A DNA stretch of 9,403 nucleotides from JAAYBT01 sp964404395 (GTDB taxonomy: Bacteria > Bacillota > Clostridia > Acetivibrionales > DTU013). Of this stretch, positions 1 through 6,713 are shown in pieces (position 1 is the first letter of the stretch; the number at the start of each line of letters is the position of its first letter). The notes beneath the pieces are model-generated. The model saw only the letters and a program-made list of their open reading frames with translations. It had not been told where the DNA came from and made no database searches. The DNA is taken from contig CAYOKA010000086.1 in NCBI GenBank assembly GCA_964404395.1, positions 1 through 9,403 of the forward strand, in the 5' to 3' direction. A program made the position numbers and the translations under genes.

Positions 1-377
1 TGCTCATATTCTTCTTTTTCCCGGTGAAAATAAAGTATATGGCCATAGTTTATGCAATATTTTTGGTCCTGCGCATTCTACTTTCACCAATCGTAGGCTT
101 GATAACGGTTGTCAGCTCTGTTTTGAACTTTATTCTGTTTTTTGGGAAGGACCTTATTCAAGGACTAAAATCCGGCCGGAAGTCCTATTTTAACCGTAGA
201 GATTTTGAGGCAAAAAAGCCAAAGCTGTTAGTCCTCCACAGGTGTACGATTTGCGGGAGAACCGAGATGGATGATAAAAGACTTGAATTCAGGTATTGTG
301 TGGATTGTGACGGCGACCATGAGTACTGCATGGATCATCTTTACACCCATGAGCACATCAGGGAAAATAATGAGTAG
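1..377 (+). CDS. C-terminal part of a rhomboid-like membrane protein with Cys/His tail (5' end outside window)
   Basis: The reading frame is open from the first complete codon (position 3), so this is the end of a longer gene. The GTG at 24 is an internal valine, not a start: no ribosome binding site precedes it and the residues before it (LIFFFFP) continue a hydrophobic segment. Two membrane segments remain, roughly 3-90 and 90-150. A basic linker follows, then a cysteine/histidine-rich tail: CTIC, YCVDC, then YCMDH followed by THEH, which looks like a small zinc-binding module. From memory, clostridial rhomboid-family proteins share the FFxxPVKxK segment and this tail, so I infer such a protein. 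The rhomboid Ser/His catalytic residues would lie upstream, so protease activity cannot be judged. It converges on wecB 23 bp away. Confidence 0.7.
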   Translation, partial: LIFFFFPVKIKYMAIVYAIFLVLRILLSPIVGLITVVSSVLNFILFFGKDLIQGLKSGRKSYFNRRDFEAKKPKLLVLHRCTICGRTEMDDKRLEFRYCVDCDGDHEYCMDHLYTHEHIRENNE

Positions 378-382
378 TTACT

Positions 383-425
383 AAACTCAATCGGTAGCTG
401 CTAAAACTCAGCCGGTTTATTTTTT
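383..425 (+). terminator. Weak intrinsic terminator candidate after the rhomboid-like gene
   Basis: A T-rich tract (TTTATTTTTT, 416-425) lies just past the stop codon of the plus-strand gene. Two weak hairpins can precede it: GCTG/CAGC (397-400 with 409-412), or AAAC plus CGG pairing with CCG plus GTTT (383-386 and 392-394 with 412-418). Neither stem is strong, and the site overlaps the end of wecB. On the minus strand TGAGT/ACTCA (371-375 with 385-389) followed by TTATTTT could serve wecB. The convergent arrangement makes a terminator expected, but the sequence support is modest. Confidence 0.3.
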
Positions 426-1546
426 GCACTGCCAAACTCATAAAGAATCGCATCTACAATGCGTTCAGAGGCAAGGCCGTCTCCATAAGGATTCACGGCT
501 CTGGCCATTTTTTTGTATTCGTCCTCTTCTTCAATCAACTGGATAGCAAGGGATTTGATGGCGTCGCGGTTTGTACCGGCCAGCTTGACCGTGCCGGCCC
601 CAACAGCCTCAGGCCTTTCGGTTTCATTTCTTAGCACCAGCACAGGTTTTCCCAGTGATGGAGCTTCCTCCTGAAGTCCTCCCGAATCGGTCATGACAAG
701 CCATGACCTGTGCATTAGGTTGTGCATATCTTGTACGTCCAGCGGGTTAATCAGATGGACCCGGGGATTTGTGCCAAGTATCCTGAAGGCAGTTTCTCTC
801 ACGGCAGGGTTTAGATGAACCGCATATACAATGTGAATATCCTCATACCTATCGGCTATATCATTGAGAGCCAGGCAAATTTGTTCCAGGGGCTCCCCAA
901 GGTTTTCGCGACGGTGTGCCGTGACTGCGATTGTTTTTACGCCGTCAAAATCAATTTTTCTCAGAGTATCGTCCTTAAAAGTATAATCCTTTCGGACAGT
1001 AGTCTTCAGGGCATCAATTACGGTGTTGCCGGTAACATATATTTTGTCCGGGGCAACGTTTTCTCGAAGGAGATTGGATCTGTTGGCCGATGTGGGCGCG
1101 AAGTGAAGCTCCGCCAATGCTCCGGTCAGCTTTCTGTTCATCTCCTCGGGGTAGGGAGAGTATTTGTCGTAGGTTCTAAGGCCGGCTTCCACATGGCCTA
1201 CAGGTATTTTATGATAAAAAGCAGCAAGAGCCGATACAAAGCATGTACTGGTGTCACCGTGGACAAGAACAATATCAGGCTTCACACTGTCCAGCACACT
1301 CGACAGCCCCTCTAAGGACCTCATGGTGATTTGCTCCAACGTCTGCCTGTCCTGCATGATATCCAGATCAAAGGAGGGGTTTATCTCAAATATATCGAGA
1401 ACCTGATCCAGCATCTGCCTGTGCTGTGCGGTTACGCAAACAATGCTGTCTATTTCCGAGCGTTTTTCAAGCTCTTTTACCAGCGGTGCCATTTTCACCG
1501 CATCCGGTCTGGTGCCGAATATTGGCATTACTTTTATTTTGCTCAT
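401..1546 (-). CDS. wecB: UDP-N-acetylglucosamine 2-epimerase (non-hydrolysing)
   Basis: Cytosolic enzyme that interconverts UDP-GlcNAc and UDP-ManNAc. In Firmicutes (gene often called mnaA) the ManNAc goes into the teichoic acid linkage unit or other surface glycans. The 381-residue length is normal. The two Rossmann-like halves carry the expected motifs: GTRPDAVKMAP (11-21), HGDTST with D98, GHVEAGLRT with E120, YPEEMNR with E134, TAHRRENLG with H211, and DSGGLQEEAPSLGKPV near the C-terminus. By family knowledge D98, E120, E134 and H211 match catalytic Asp95, Glu117, Glu131 and His213 of the E. coli enzyme. The usual GTRPEAIK appears here as GTRPDAVK. The ATG overlaps the stop of tagO by 4 bp (ATGA), suggesting translational coupling. 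It is the last gene of the minus-strand cluster. Confidence 0.95.
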   Translation of the reverse strand: MSKIKVMPIFGTRPDAVKMAPLVKELEKRSEIDSIVCVTAQHRQMLDQVLDIFEINPSFDLDIMQDRQTLEQITMRSLEGLSSVLDSVKPDIVLVHGDTSTCFVSALAAFYHKIPVGHVEAGLRTYDKYSPYPEEMNRKLTGALAELHFAPTSANRSNLLRENVAPDKIYVTGNTVIDALKTTVRKDYTFKDDTLRKIDFDGVKTIAVTAHRRENLGEPLEQICLALNDIADRYEDIHIVYAVHLNPAVRETAFRILGTNPRVHLINPLDVQDMHNLMHRSWLVMTDSGGLQEEAPSLGKPVLVLRNETERPEAVGAGTVKLAGTNRDAIKSLAIQLIEEEDEYKKMARAVNPYGDGLASERIVDAILYEFGSAKNKPAEF

Positions 1547-2721
1547 TTTATTATCCCATCTGAAGGTTTTTCTTTCAGCGTAGTTTTCTTACGGGCAGCT
1601 CCGGAGGATGATTTTTCATCTTCGCTTTTTTCATCCTCAATTCTATTATCCATTGTGCCGTGGTCATTCATGTATTTTGCGGCGCCAAGAATAAACACAG
1701 AGACAGCCAGCAGAAGAATGATGGCACTGAGAGCACCGCGGTCGGCAAGGACAATAGCGCAGAGGCCGAGCGTGGCACTGGCAAGATACATTATCAGCAC
1801 GGATTGCCTTTGGCTCAGCCCCATGTCCATCAGACGATGGTGCAAATGACTCCTGTCACCCTGCATTATGGGCTTGCGGTTGAATATCCTTCTGACTATG
1901 GCGAAGAGAGTGTCAACAAGAGGCAGGCCCAGCACTAATAATGGTATCACTATAGAAATTGCCGCATAGGATTTCATTGTACCCTGTATGGATATCACAC
2001 CCAGGGTAAACCCAAGAAAAGCTGCGCCGGTCTCGCCCATAAATATTTTGGCAGGGTTAAAGTTGAAGGGCAAAAAGCCCAGCGTAGCGCCCGATAATGC
2101 AGCAGTGATTAGCGCGACATATATTGCAACAGAAGGCAAAAGATCCTGTCTTAGGACGGAGACAAAGAAAAGCGAAAGGGAGGAGATAGAGGAAACTCCC
2201 GCCGCTAAGCCATCAAGCCCGTCAAGTAAATTAATTGCATTCGTTATACCTACAATCCATAGTATGGTAAGAGGGTAGGAAATGTATGGGCTAAGCTCTA
2301 TATAAGGGTCGGAGCCAAAAGGGTTCGTAAGAATAGTAATCCTTGTACCGGATATGAGTACGACAGACAAAGCCGCCAACACCTGAAAGAAAAGCTTTGA
2401 TTTGGCCCTTAGCGTTCTTGTATCATCCAGAAGACCTTCAAGAACAATTATCGCAATTCCAACCAGAAGCCCTAAGAACTGCTTGTTGGCAATCGTTTTG
2501 CCGGATGAGCTTATAAGGTTAAAAAACAAGGCTATAATAAACCCGTTTAAAATGGCCAGTCCACCGATTAGAGCAATCGGCTTGTTATGCATCCTGCGAT
2601 TATCCTTTGGAACGTCCACGGCACCGATTTTGAATGCAAGCCTTCTTACAATCGGCGTCGATGCAAATGATACAATAAATGCAAGAGCAAATGTAATGAT
2701 GTATTCAGTAACGTTTGACAA
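1543..2721 (-). CDS. tagO: Undecaprenyl-phosphate GlcNAc-1-phosphate transferase, TagO/WecA type (MraY superfamily)
   Basis: Polytopic membrane enzyme moving a sugar-1-phosphate, normally GlcNAc-1-P from UDP-GlcNAc, onto undecaprenyl phosphate: the first committed step of wall teichoic acid and related glycans. The 392 residues hold about ten or eleven membrane segments and a charged cytosolic tail (about 350-392). Superfamily motifs in order: DNRRMHNKP (40-48), LLDDTRTL with D99-D100, NLLDGLDGLA with D167 and D170, KIFMGETGA at about 226-233, and GDRSHLHHR with H292, H294 and H295. MraY-type motifs usually read FMGD where this has FMGE (E230). The start is TTG at 2721, with ATAGGACGG upstream and the dCMP deaminase stop 5 bp away. 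Overlap with wecB, the next enzyme of the pathway, supports TagO over MraY. Confidence 0.9.
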   Translation of the reverse strand: MSNVTEYIITFALAFIVSFASTPIVRRLAFKIGAVDVPKDNRRMHNKPIALIGGLAILNGFIIALFFNLISSSGKTIANKQFLGLLVGIAIIVLEGLLDDTRTLRAKSKLFFQVLAALSVVLISGTRITILTNPFGSDPYIELSPYISYPLTILWIVGITNAINLLDGLDGLAAGVSSISSLSLFFVSVLRQDLLPSVAIYVALITAALSGATLGFLPFNFNPAKIFMGETGAAFLGFTLGVISIQGTMKSYAAISIVIPLLVLGLPLVDTLFAIVRRIFNRKPIMQGDRSHLHHRLMDMGLSQRQSVLIMYLASATLGLCAIVLADRGALSAIILLLAVSVFILGAAKYMNDHGTMDNRIEDEKSEDEKSSSGAARKKTTLKEKPSDGIIK

Positions 2722-2726
2722 TAAAT

Positions 2727-3173
2727 TTACACCGTCCTATAGTTTACTACTCTGACACCGGATTCCTGTAACAGTTCCATGGCCAGTTCATCCGGATAAT
2801 CTCCGGCAAAAACAATTTTTTTAATGCCTGCGTTTATTGCCATCTTTGCACATAATACACAGGGCTGGTTTGTGACGTAGAGAATACCGTTCTTGACGCT
2901 TGTTCCTGAGTAGGCAGCCTGTACCAAGGCATTCTGCTCAGCATGGATTCCTCTGCAAAGCTCGTGGCGCTGACCTGATGGTATCCCCATCTGATCACGA
3001 AGGCATCCTGTCTCCGAACAGTGCTTGCATCCCATCGGGGCACCGTTGTAGCCGGTGGAAAGAATACGCTTGTCCTTTACAATCAGCGCACCTACCTGTC
3101 GCCTCATACATGTGGATCTTGTTTTAACCAGATCAACAATTTCCATAAAATACTCATCCCATGTAGGTCTCAT
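2727..3173 (-). CDS. comEB: Deoxycytidylate (dCMP) deaminase, ComEB type
   Basis: Zinc-dependent enzyme that deaminates dCMP to dUMP, supplying the thymidylate synthase substrate. The 148-residue length is typical. The CDA-fold signature is complete: HAEQNA with zinc ligand H77 and proton shuttle E79, then PCVLCAK with C105 and C108. An upstream cluster GCKHCSETGC (48-57) with HELCRG (70-75) is the extra Cys/His region of true dCMP deaminases and may bind a second zinc, as in phage T4 dCMP deaminase. The N-terminal TWDEYFMEIV also fits this family. The ATG at 3173 follows GGGGGTG with a 7-nt gap. It sits between upp and tagO; adjacency to upp links two pyrimidine genes. B. subtilis calls its homologue ComEB after its competence operon; nothing here suggests a competence role. 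Confidence 0.93.
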   Translation of the reverse strand: MRPTWDEYFMEIVDLVKTRSTCMRRQVGALIVKDKRILSTGYNGAPMGCKHCSETGCLRDQMGIPSGQRHELCRGIHAEQNALVQAAYSGTSVKNGILYVTNQPCVLCAKMAINAGIKKIVFAGDYPDELAMELLQESGVRVVNYRTV

Positions 3174-3216
3174 GCTAGTACACCCCCGACATCATAATAA
3201 TAGACTGCATGTTAAC

Positions 3217-3846
3217 TTACTTTGTTCCAAAAAGTCTGTCCCCTGCATCACCAAGACCCGGTACTATGTACCCGTGGTCATTGAGCTTTTCATCCACTGC
3301 TGCACAATAGATTTCCACGTCCGGGTGATCCGTGTTTATCCGAGCTATGCCCGCTTTTGCCGCTATCAGGCACATTAGCTTAATGCTCTTGCCGCCCCTA
3401 TCCTTGATGAACTGTATGGCTGCAGATGCGGAGCCGCCTGTAGCCAGCATGGGATCAAGAACGACAATTTCTCTTTCTTCTACATCCATTGGCAGCTTGC
3501 AGTAGTATTCCACAGGCTCCAGTGTCTCAGGGTCGCGGTAAAGGCCGATATGCCCGACTCTAGCCATTGGCACCAGGTTCAGCATTCCATCGACCATGCC
3601 CAGACCTGCTCGCAATATTGGGACAATACCCAGCTTTTTACCTGAAATCACTTTAGTTTTTGCCACCGCAATCGGTGTTTCTATTTCAACTTCCTTCAAA
3701 GGCATTCCTCTAGTAACTTCATAGCCCATTAGTGTAGATATTTCTGATACCAATTCCCTAAATTCCTTAGTGCTGGTGTTTTTGTCCCTCAGCAATGAGA
3801 TTTTGTGCTGTATTAGCGGGTGATCGAACACAAAGACCTTTTCCAT
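3217..3846 (-). CDS. upp: Uracil phosphoribosyltransferase
   Basis: Cytosolic salvage enzyme converting uracil and PRPP to UMP and pyrophosphate. The 209 residues match the standard bacterial length. Signature regions: PILRAGLGMVDG (76-87), the PRPP loop VVLDPMLATGGSA (128-140), and the uracil-binding C-terminus YIVPGLGDAGDRLFGTK (193-209), essentially the family consensus. The ATG at 3846 is preceded by GGAGG with an 8-nt gap. rpiB ends 14 bp upstream, so the two genes are almost certainly co-transcribed. The link to B. subtilis is the ywlF-ywlG-glyA-upp order. The 43 bp between this gene and the dCMP deaminase contain only that gene's ribosome binding site. Confidence 0.97.
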   Translation of the reverse strand: MEKVFVFDHPLIQHKISLLRDKNTSTKEFRELVSEISTLMGYEVTRGMPLKEVEIETPIAVAKTKVISGKKLGIVPILRAGLGMVDGMLNLVPMARVGHIGLYRDPETLEPVEYYCKLPMDVEEREIVVLDPMLATGGSASAAIQFIKDRGGKSIKLMCLIAAKAGIARINTDHPDVEIYCAAVDEKLNDHGYIVPGLGDAGDRLFGTK

Positions 3847-3860
3847 ACATGCGCCTCCGA

Positions 3861-4316
3861 TTATGAATTTTTTGAATATTTATCTTCTATCTTTGCAAAC
3901 TTGTCCACTCTTATCTTATGACGGGCACCCGAAAAGGAAGAGCTTAGCCATGTATCGACTATGTCGAGAGCAAGACCGGAGCCAATCACTCTTGCGCCTA
4001 GTGCCAGCACATTTGCATCATTGTGTTCGCGGCTCATTCTTGCCATAAAACAATCAGTACAAAGGGCGGCTCTAATACCGGGTACCTTATTAGCAGCAAT
4101 CGAAATGCCGATGCCCGTACCGCAGATAACAATACCATATTCATGTGTACCAGAGGCGACGGCTTCTCCCACTATTTGGCCAAAATCAGTATAATCTACA
4201 GATTTTTCGCCGTCACATGTGCCGAAATCATCATAAGAAACACCTTTATCATCTAGGTGCTTCATCACTTCGCATTTCAAATAGTATCCTGCGTGATCGC
4301 TTGCTATTGCCAACAT
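3861..4316 (-). CDS. rpiB: Ribose-5-phosphate isomerase B
   Basis: Cytosolic RpiB/LacAB-family isomerase for ribose 5-phosphate and ribulose 5-phosphate in the non-oxidative pentose phosphate pathway, supplying ribose for PRPP that the adjacent upp uses. The 151 residues are typical. Diagnostic residues: SDHAGY with D7-H8, CGTGIGISIAANK with the base C65 (Cys66 in E. coli RpiB), and REHNDANVLALGARV with H98 (His99 in E. coli). The presence of C65 and the SDHAGY start argue for RpiB rather than the galactose-6-phosphate isomerase subunits LacA/LacB, and there is no lac-type context. The ATG at 4316 has an excellent GGGAGGG site. The B. subtilis counterpart ywlF follows ywlE in the same order. 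Confidence 0.95.
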   Translation of the reverse strand: MLAIASDHAGYYLKCEVMKHLDDKGVSYDDFGTCDGEKSVDYTDFGQIVGEAVASGTHEYGIVICGTGIGISIAANKVPGIRAALCTDCFMARMSREHNDANVLALGARVIGSGLALDIVDTWLSSSFSGARHKIRVDKFAKIEDKYSKNS

Positions 4317-4334
4317 ATTTTTCCCTCCCAGTCA

Positions 4335-4363
4335 ATTTTATTATATTGAAATGACAAAGTCAA
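4335..4363 (-). promoter_or_regulatory. Possible internal sigma-A promoter before rpiB
   Basis: On the minus strand TTGACT (4363-4358) and TAAAAT (4340-4335) are separated by exactly 17 bp in the AT-rich 54-bp gap between ywlE and rpiB. This matches the vegetative consensus well. The difficulty is that the predicted transcript start (about 4328) falls inside the rpiB Shine-Dalgarno run (4329-4323), leaving a leader of about 12 nt with a partly lost binding site. An overlapping TATAAT (4345-4340) has no good -35. It may be chance in AT-rich DNA. Confidence 0.3.
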
Positions 4364-4370
4364 AAATGTA

Positions 4371-4832
4371 TTAACATTTTTTAAGCTTCTCAATTAGCTT
4401 TTCAACAGCTTGGGCAATTTCCTGTGCACACCGGCGATATTCGGGTAATCCTGCCATAAAAGGGTCTGTTATGTCGCCTGAGATACCATAAACATATTCT
4501 TTCAATGTGAAAACATTTTGATACGCATCAGGGCAAGTAGAAAGCAGGGCTTGTTTATGGCTTCGCTCCATTGTAAGCACAAGGAAAGCCTCCTCAATGT
4601 CGGCGCAGCTTGCTTTACGCGCTCTATGACTGGATAGCTCGCTTCCGGGATAATCTCTCAGTGCAACTATAGCATCTTCACTGGCCGGCTCGCCAGGTAA
4701 GGCATATAAGCCTGCTGAAGCTGCTTTGTAAGGAAACTCAGCTGGTTCAACTGTGGCTGAGCGGTTGAATAATGCAGCTGCCATTGGACTTCGACAGGTA
4801 TTTCCGGTGCAGACAAATAATATTTTATGCAT
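4371..4832 (-). CDS. ywlE: Protein arginine phosphatase, low-molecular-weight PTP fold (YwlE type)
   Basis: Small cytosolic phosphatase of 153 residues. The N-terminal loop CTGNTCRS (8-15) is the C-X5-R signature with nucleophile C8 and R14, and DITDPF provides general acid D123. Family knowledge: in B. subtilis YwlE a threonine in this loop (Thr11, CTGNTCRS) gives preference for phosphoarginine over phosphotyrosine. The same threonine is present here (T12), and VFTLKEYV plus GDxxDPF also match YwlE. I therefore infer an arginine phosphatase opposing McsB-type arginine phosphorylation in protein quality control. Neither McsB nor ClpC is in the window, so the substrate remains inferred. AGGAGG lies 4 nt before the ATG and overlaps the end of the Sua5 gene (9-bp gap), suggesting coupling. 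The alternative is a generic LMW tyrosine phosphatase. Confidence 0.88.
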   Translation of the reverse strand: MHKILFVCTGNTCRSPMAAALFNRSATVEPAEFPYKAASAGLYALPGEPASEDAIVALRDYPGSELSSHRARKASCADIEEAFLVLTMERSHKQALLSTCPDAYQNVFTLKEYVYGISGDITDPFMAGLPEYRRCAQEIAQAVEKLIEKLKKC

Positions 4833-4841
4833 AGCCCCTCC

Positions 4842-5909
4842 TTACAGCTTAATAATATTTCCCCCCGAAGCTTTTATCAGCCTGTTCATCACCGCTTGTC
4901 CAATACCGTTGACATCAGGTGCTTCTGCTAAAATTAATTCTACCCCTTTTTCATCAAATTCTCTCAGACATTTGAAAAGATTTGCAGCAAGGCTTTCCGG
5001 GTCTTTTCTGCTACCGAGGGAAAGAATCTTGCAATAGGAAAAGATCTCGGGTTCATAAAGTGCTGCCGTTTCTTCAGTAGCCAATATGCCTACAAAGGTA
5101 CCTTCATGATGATAAAGCTCCGTGCGTTTGCTTATTTCCGAGGCCACAAGCTCCGGTGAGCCTTGTATAAGCAGCAATGTTGCTTTAGGAGCATAGTGGC
5201 GATATTTCATACCCGGAGACCGGGGGACTGAATCCTCAAAAGTATCCGAAAGTGTCGAACCTATGATAACCCTGCCCAAGAGCCGCTTAAGCTGTTCTAA
5301 AGTAACTCCGCCGGGTCTCAAAATCACTGGGGGATTAACGGTAATGTCCAGTACAGTTGATTCTACTCCCACTCTTGTGATGCCGCCGTCTATAATGACA
5401 TCCACTTTGCCGTAAAGGTCTTCTACTACATGCTTTGCCAATGTAGGGCTTGGCCTGCCCGAGCTATTGGCGCTAGGGGCTGCTACAGGAATGCCTGCCT
5501 TTTCAATTAAGGCCAGGGCGATGGGGTTGGAAGGCATTCTGATGCCTACTGTATCCAGGCCTCCGGTTATAATAGAGGGTATCACAGACGATTTGGACAT
5601 TACAAGAGTAAGAGGCCCCGGCCAAAAGGCATCCATAAGCATGGGTGCAATCTTAGGGGTCATTGCTGTCAGACTTTCAACAGCTTCTGTATCGGCAATA
5701 TGAACAATCAGAGGGTTGTCCACAGGACGCCCCTTAGCTTTATATATGTTTTCAACTGCATTTTTATCAAGGGCATTTGCACCCAAACCATATACTGTCT
5801 CCGTGGGGAAGGCAACAAGTCCTCCGGACTTCAGCACCTGTGCCGGCGTGTCAAGCTGCTTGTCCCAATCCGGTACAGAGCAGTCTACCTTAATAATTTC
5901 TGTATTCAA
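4842..5909 (-). CDS. ywlC: L-threonylcarbamoyladenylate synthase, two-domain Sua5 type
   Basis: Makes threonylcarbamoyl-AMP from threonine, bicarbonate and ATP, the first step of t6A37 formation in ANN-decoding tRNAs; the TsaB/D/E proteins that finish the reaction are not in this window. The YrdC/TsaC domain (about 15-200) has FPTETVYGLGA (34-44), KGRPVDNPLI (59-68), WPGPLTLV (96-103), VAAPSANSSGRPSPT (142-156) and the ESTVLD loop (183-188). The linker SPGMKYRHYAPKA (231-243) and a C-terminal domain of about 110 residues mark it as Sua5 rather than single-domain TsaC; 355 residues is usual. The start is TTG at 5909, supported by GGGAG 9 nt upstream; no in-frame ATG is nearby. The 55-bp gap to the ZIP gene shows no terminator. 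B. subtilis ywlC occupies the same place. Confidence 0.94.
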   Translation of the reverse strand: MNTEIIKVDCSVPDWDKQLDTPAQVLKSGGLVAFPTETVYGLGANALDKNAVENIYKAKGRPVDNPLIVHIADTEAVESLTAMTPKIAPMLMDAFWPGPLTLVMSKSSVIPSIITGGLDTVGIRMPSNPIALALIEKAGIPVAAPSANSSGRPSPTLAKHVVEDLYGKVDVIIDGGITRVGVESTVLDITVNPPVILRPGGVTLEQLKRLLGRVIIGSTLSDTFEDSVPRSPGMKYRHYAPKATLLLIQGSPELVASEISKRTELYHHEGTFVGILATEETAALYEPEIFSYCKILSLGSRKDPESLAANLFKCLREFDEKGVELILAEAPDVNGIGQAVMNRLIKASGGNIIKL

Positions 5910-5964
5910 AATATGTCTCTCCCTTGTTGGGCGTAAGCCTTATGTTGTAAAGTCAAATTTCTTA

Positions 5965-6702
5965 TCAATTATATATTGAAACTATTATACCACATAATAC
6001 TCCCACTACATTAGCCAATGAGGAAAGCCTTCCCAGATAAAGCCGCTTTGATTCCGGTACTAGTTCCCCGTATACAATGTAAAGCATCGCACCAGCGGCA
6101 AAACCCAAGCAGGCAGCAGCCAGATTGCTGGAAATCTTCCCGAGGGCTGCTCCGAAAAATGCGCCCACACCCATAGGAATACCTGATAACAGGGTAATAA
6201 AGAAGGCCTTGCCTCTCGACATACCGCCGGCCCGCATTGGTACAGCCATAGCAATTCCTTCAGGTATGTCGTGAATAATCATGGCTACCGTTATTGTAAT
6301 ACCGAGACGAAAGGAGGCTTCAAATCCTGAACCAACTGCAAATCCTTCGGGAAGATTGTGCAAGGATATGGCAATGGCCATCATCACACCTGTTTTCAGC
6401 AGACCCCGTCCGGAACCTTCTACAAATCTAGCTGATTTCTTTAGAGCATTCTCTATCAAAACAATTATTGCTATACCGGACAGAACACCTGCAAAGGTAT
6501 ATATGGTACCTCCCAGATTGAAAGCATCCGGTAGCAGTTCAAAGCAAACAACGGCAGTCATTAAGCCGGCGGAAAACTCCAAAACGGCGCTCAGTATGCG
6601 TTTGCTGGGCTTCTTAATCAGAAAAACGGAAAGGCCGCCTATGCCTGTTCCAAGTAAACCGGAAAAAAGTCCAAAAAGAGTTATGGCCAGCAGGTTTTTC
6701 AT
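5965..6702 (-). CDS. ZIP-family divalent metal transporter (ZupT/GufA-like)
   Basis: Integral membrane protein of 245 residues with about eight hydrophobic segments. Metal-site motifs of the ZIP family are clear: HNLPEG (115-120) in segment IV and HDIPEG (144-149) in segment V, plus FELLPDA (54-60) and YGELVPES near the C-terminus. ZIP proteins move Zn, Fe, Mn or related ions, generally into the cytoplasm; the metal cannot be read from the sequence. I chose the start at 6702 because GGAGGG lies 5 nt before that ATG. An in-frame ATG at 6747 would add 15 residues but has no binding site and falls inside a terminator-like hairpin. It lies between prfA and the Sua5 gene, where B. subtilis carries the unrelated Mn exporter gene ywlD/mntP near ywlC. 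Confidence 0.9.
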   Translation of the reverse strand: MKNLLAITLFGLFSGLLGTGIGGLSVFLIKKPSKRILSAVLEFSAGLMTAVVCFELLPDAFNLGGTIYTFAGVLSGIAIIVLIENALKKSARFVEGSGRGLLKTGVMMAIAISLHNLPEGFAVGSGFEASFRLGITITVAMIIHDIPEGIAMAVPMRAGGMSRGKAFFITLLSGIPMGVGAFFGAALGKISSNLAAACLGFAAGAMLYIVYGELVPESKRLYLGRLSSLANVVGVLCGIIVSIYN

Positions 6703-6707
6703 TTGAG

Positions 6708-6713
6708 CCCTCC
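6708..6713 (-). promoter_or_regulatory. Ribosome binding site that fixes the ZIP transporter start
   Basis: GGAGGG, read on the minus strand from 6713 to 6708, is 5 nt upstream of the ATG at 6702 and directly follows a run of six T residues. It selects the shorter ZIP protein over the longer reading from 6747. Confidence 0.8.

Noticed and set aside
24..26. GTG as the start of the left-edge gene
   Set aside because: The frame is open upstream to the window edge and encodes hydrophobic residues continuous with the membrane segment; no binding site precedes the GTG.
815..1849. Plus-strand open frames of 166 and 172 codons opposite wecB and tagO
   Set aside because: They have no family motifs, lie opposite strongly conserved genes and lack convincing ribosome binding sites.
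5910..5964. TTGACT sequence in the ZIP-Sua5 gap as a promoter
   Set aside because: No acceptable -10 lies 16-18 bp downstream.
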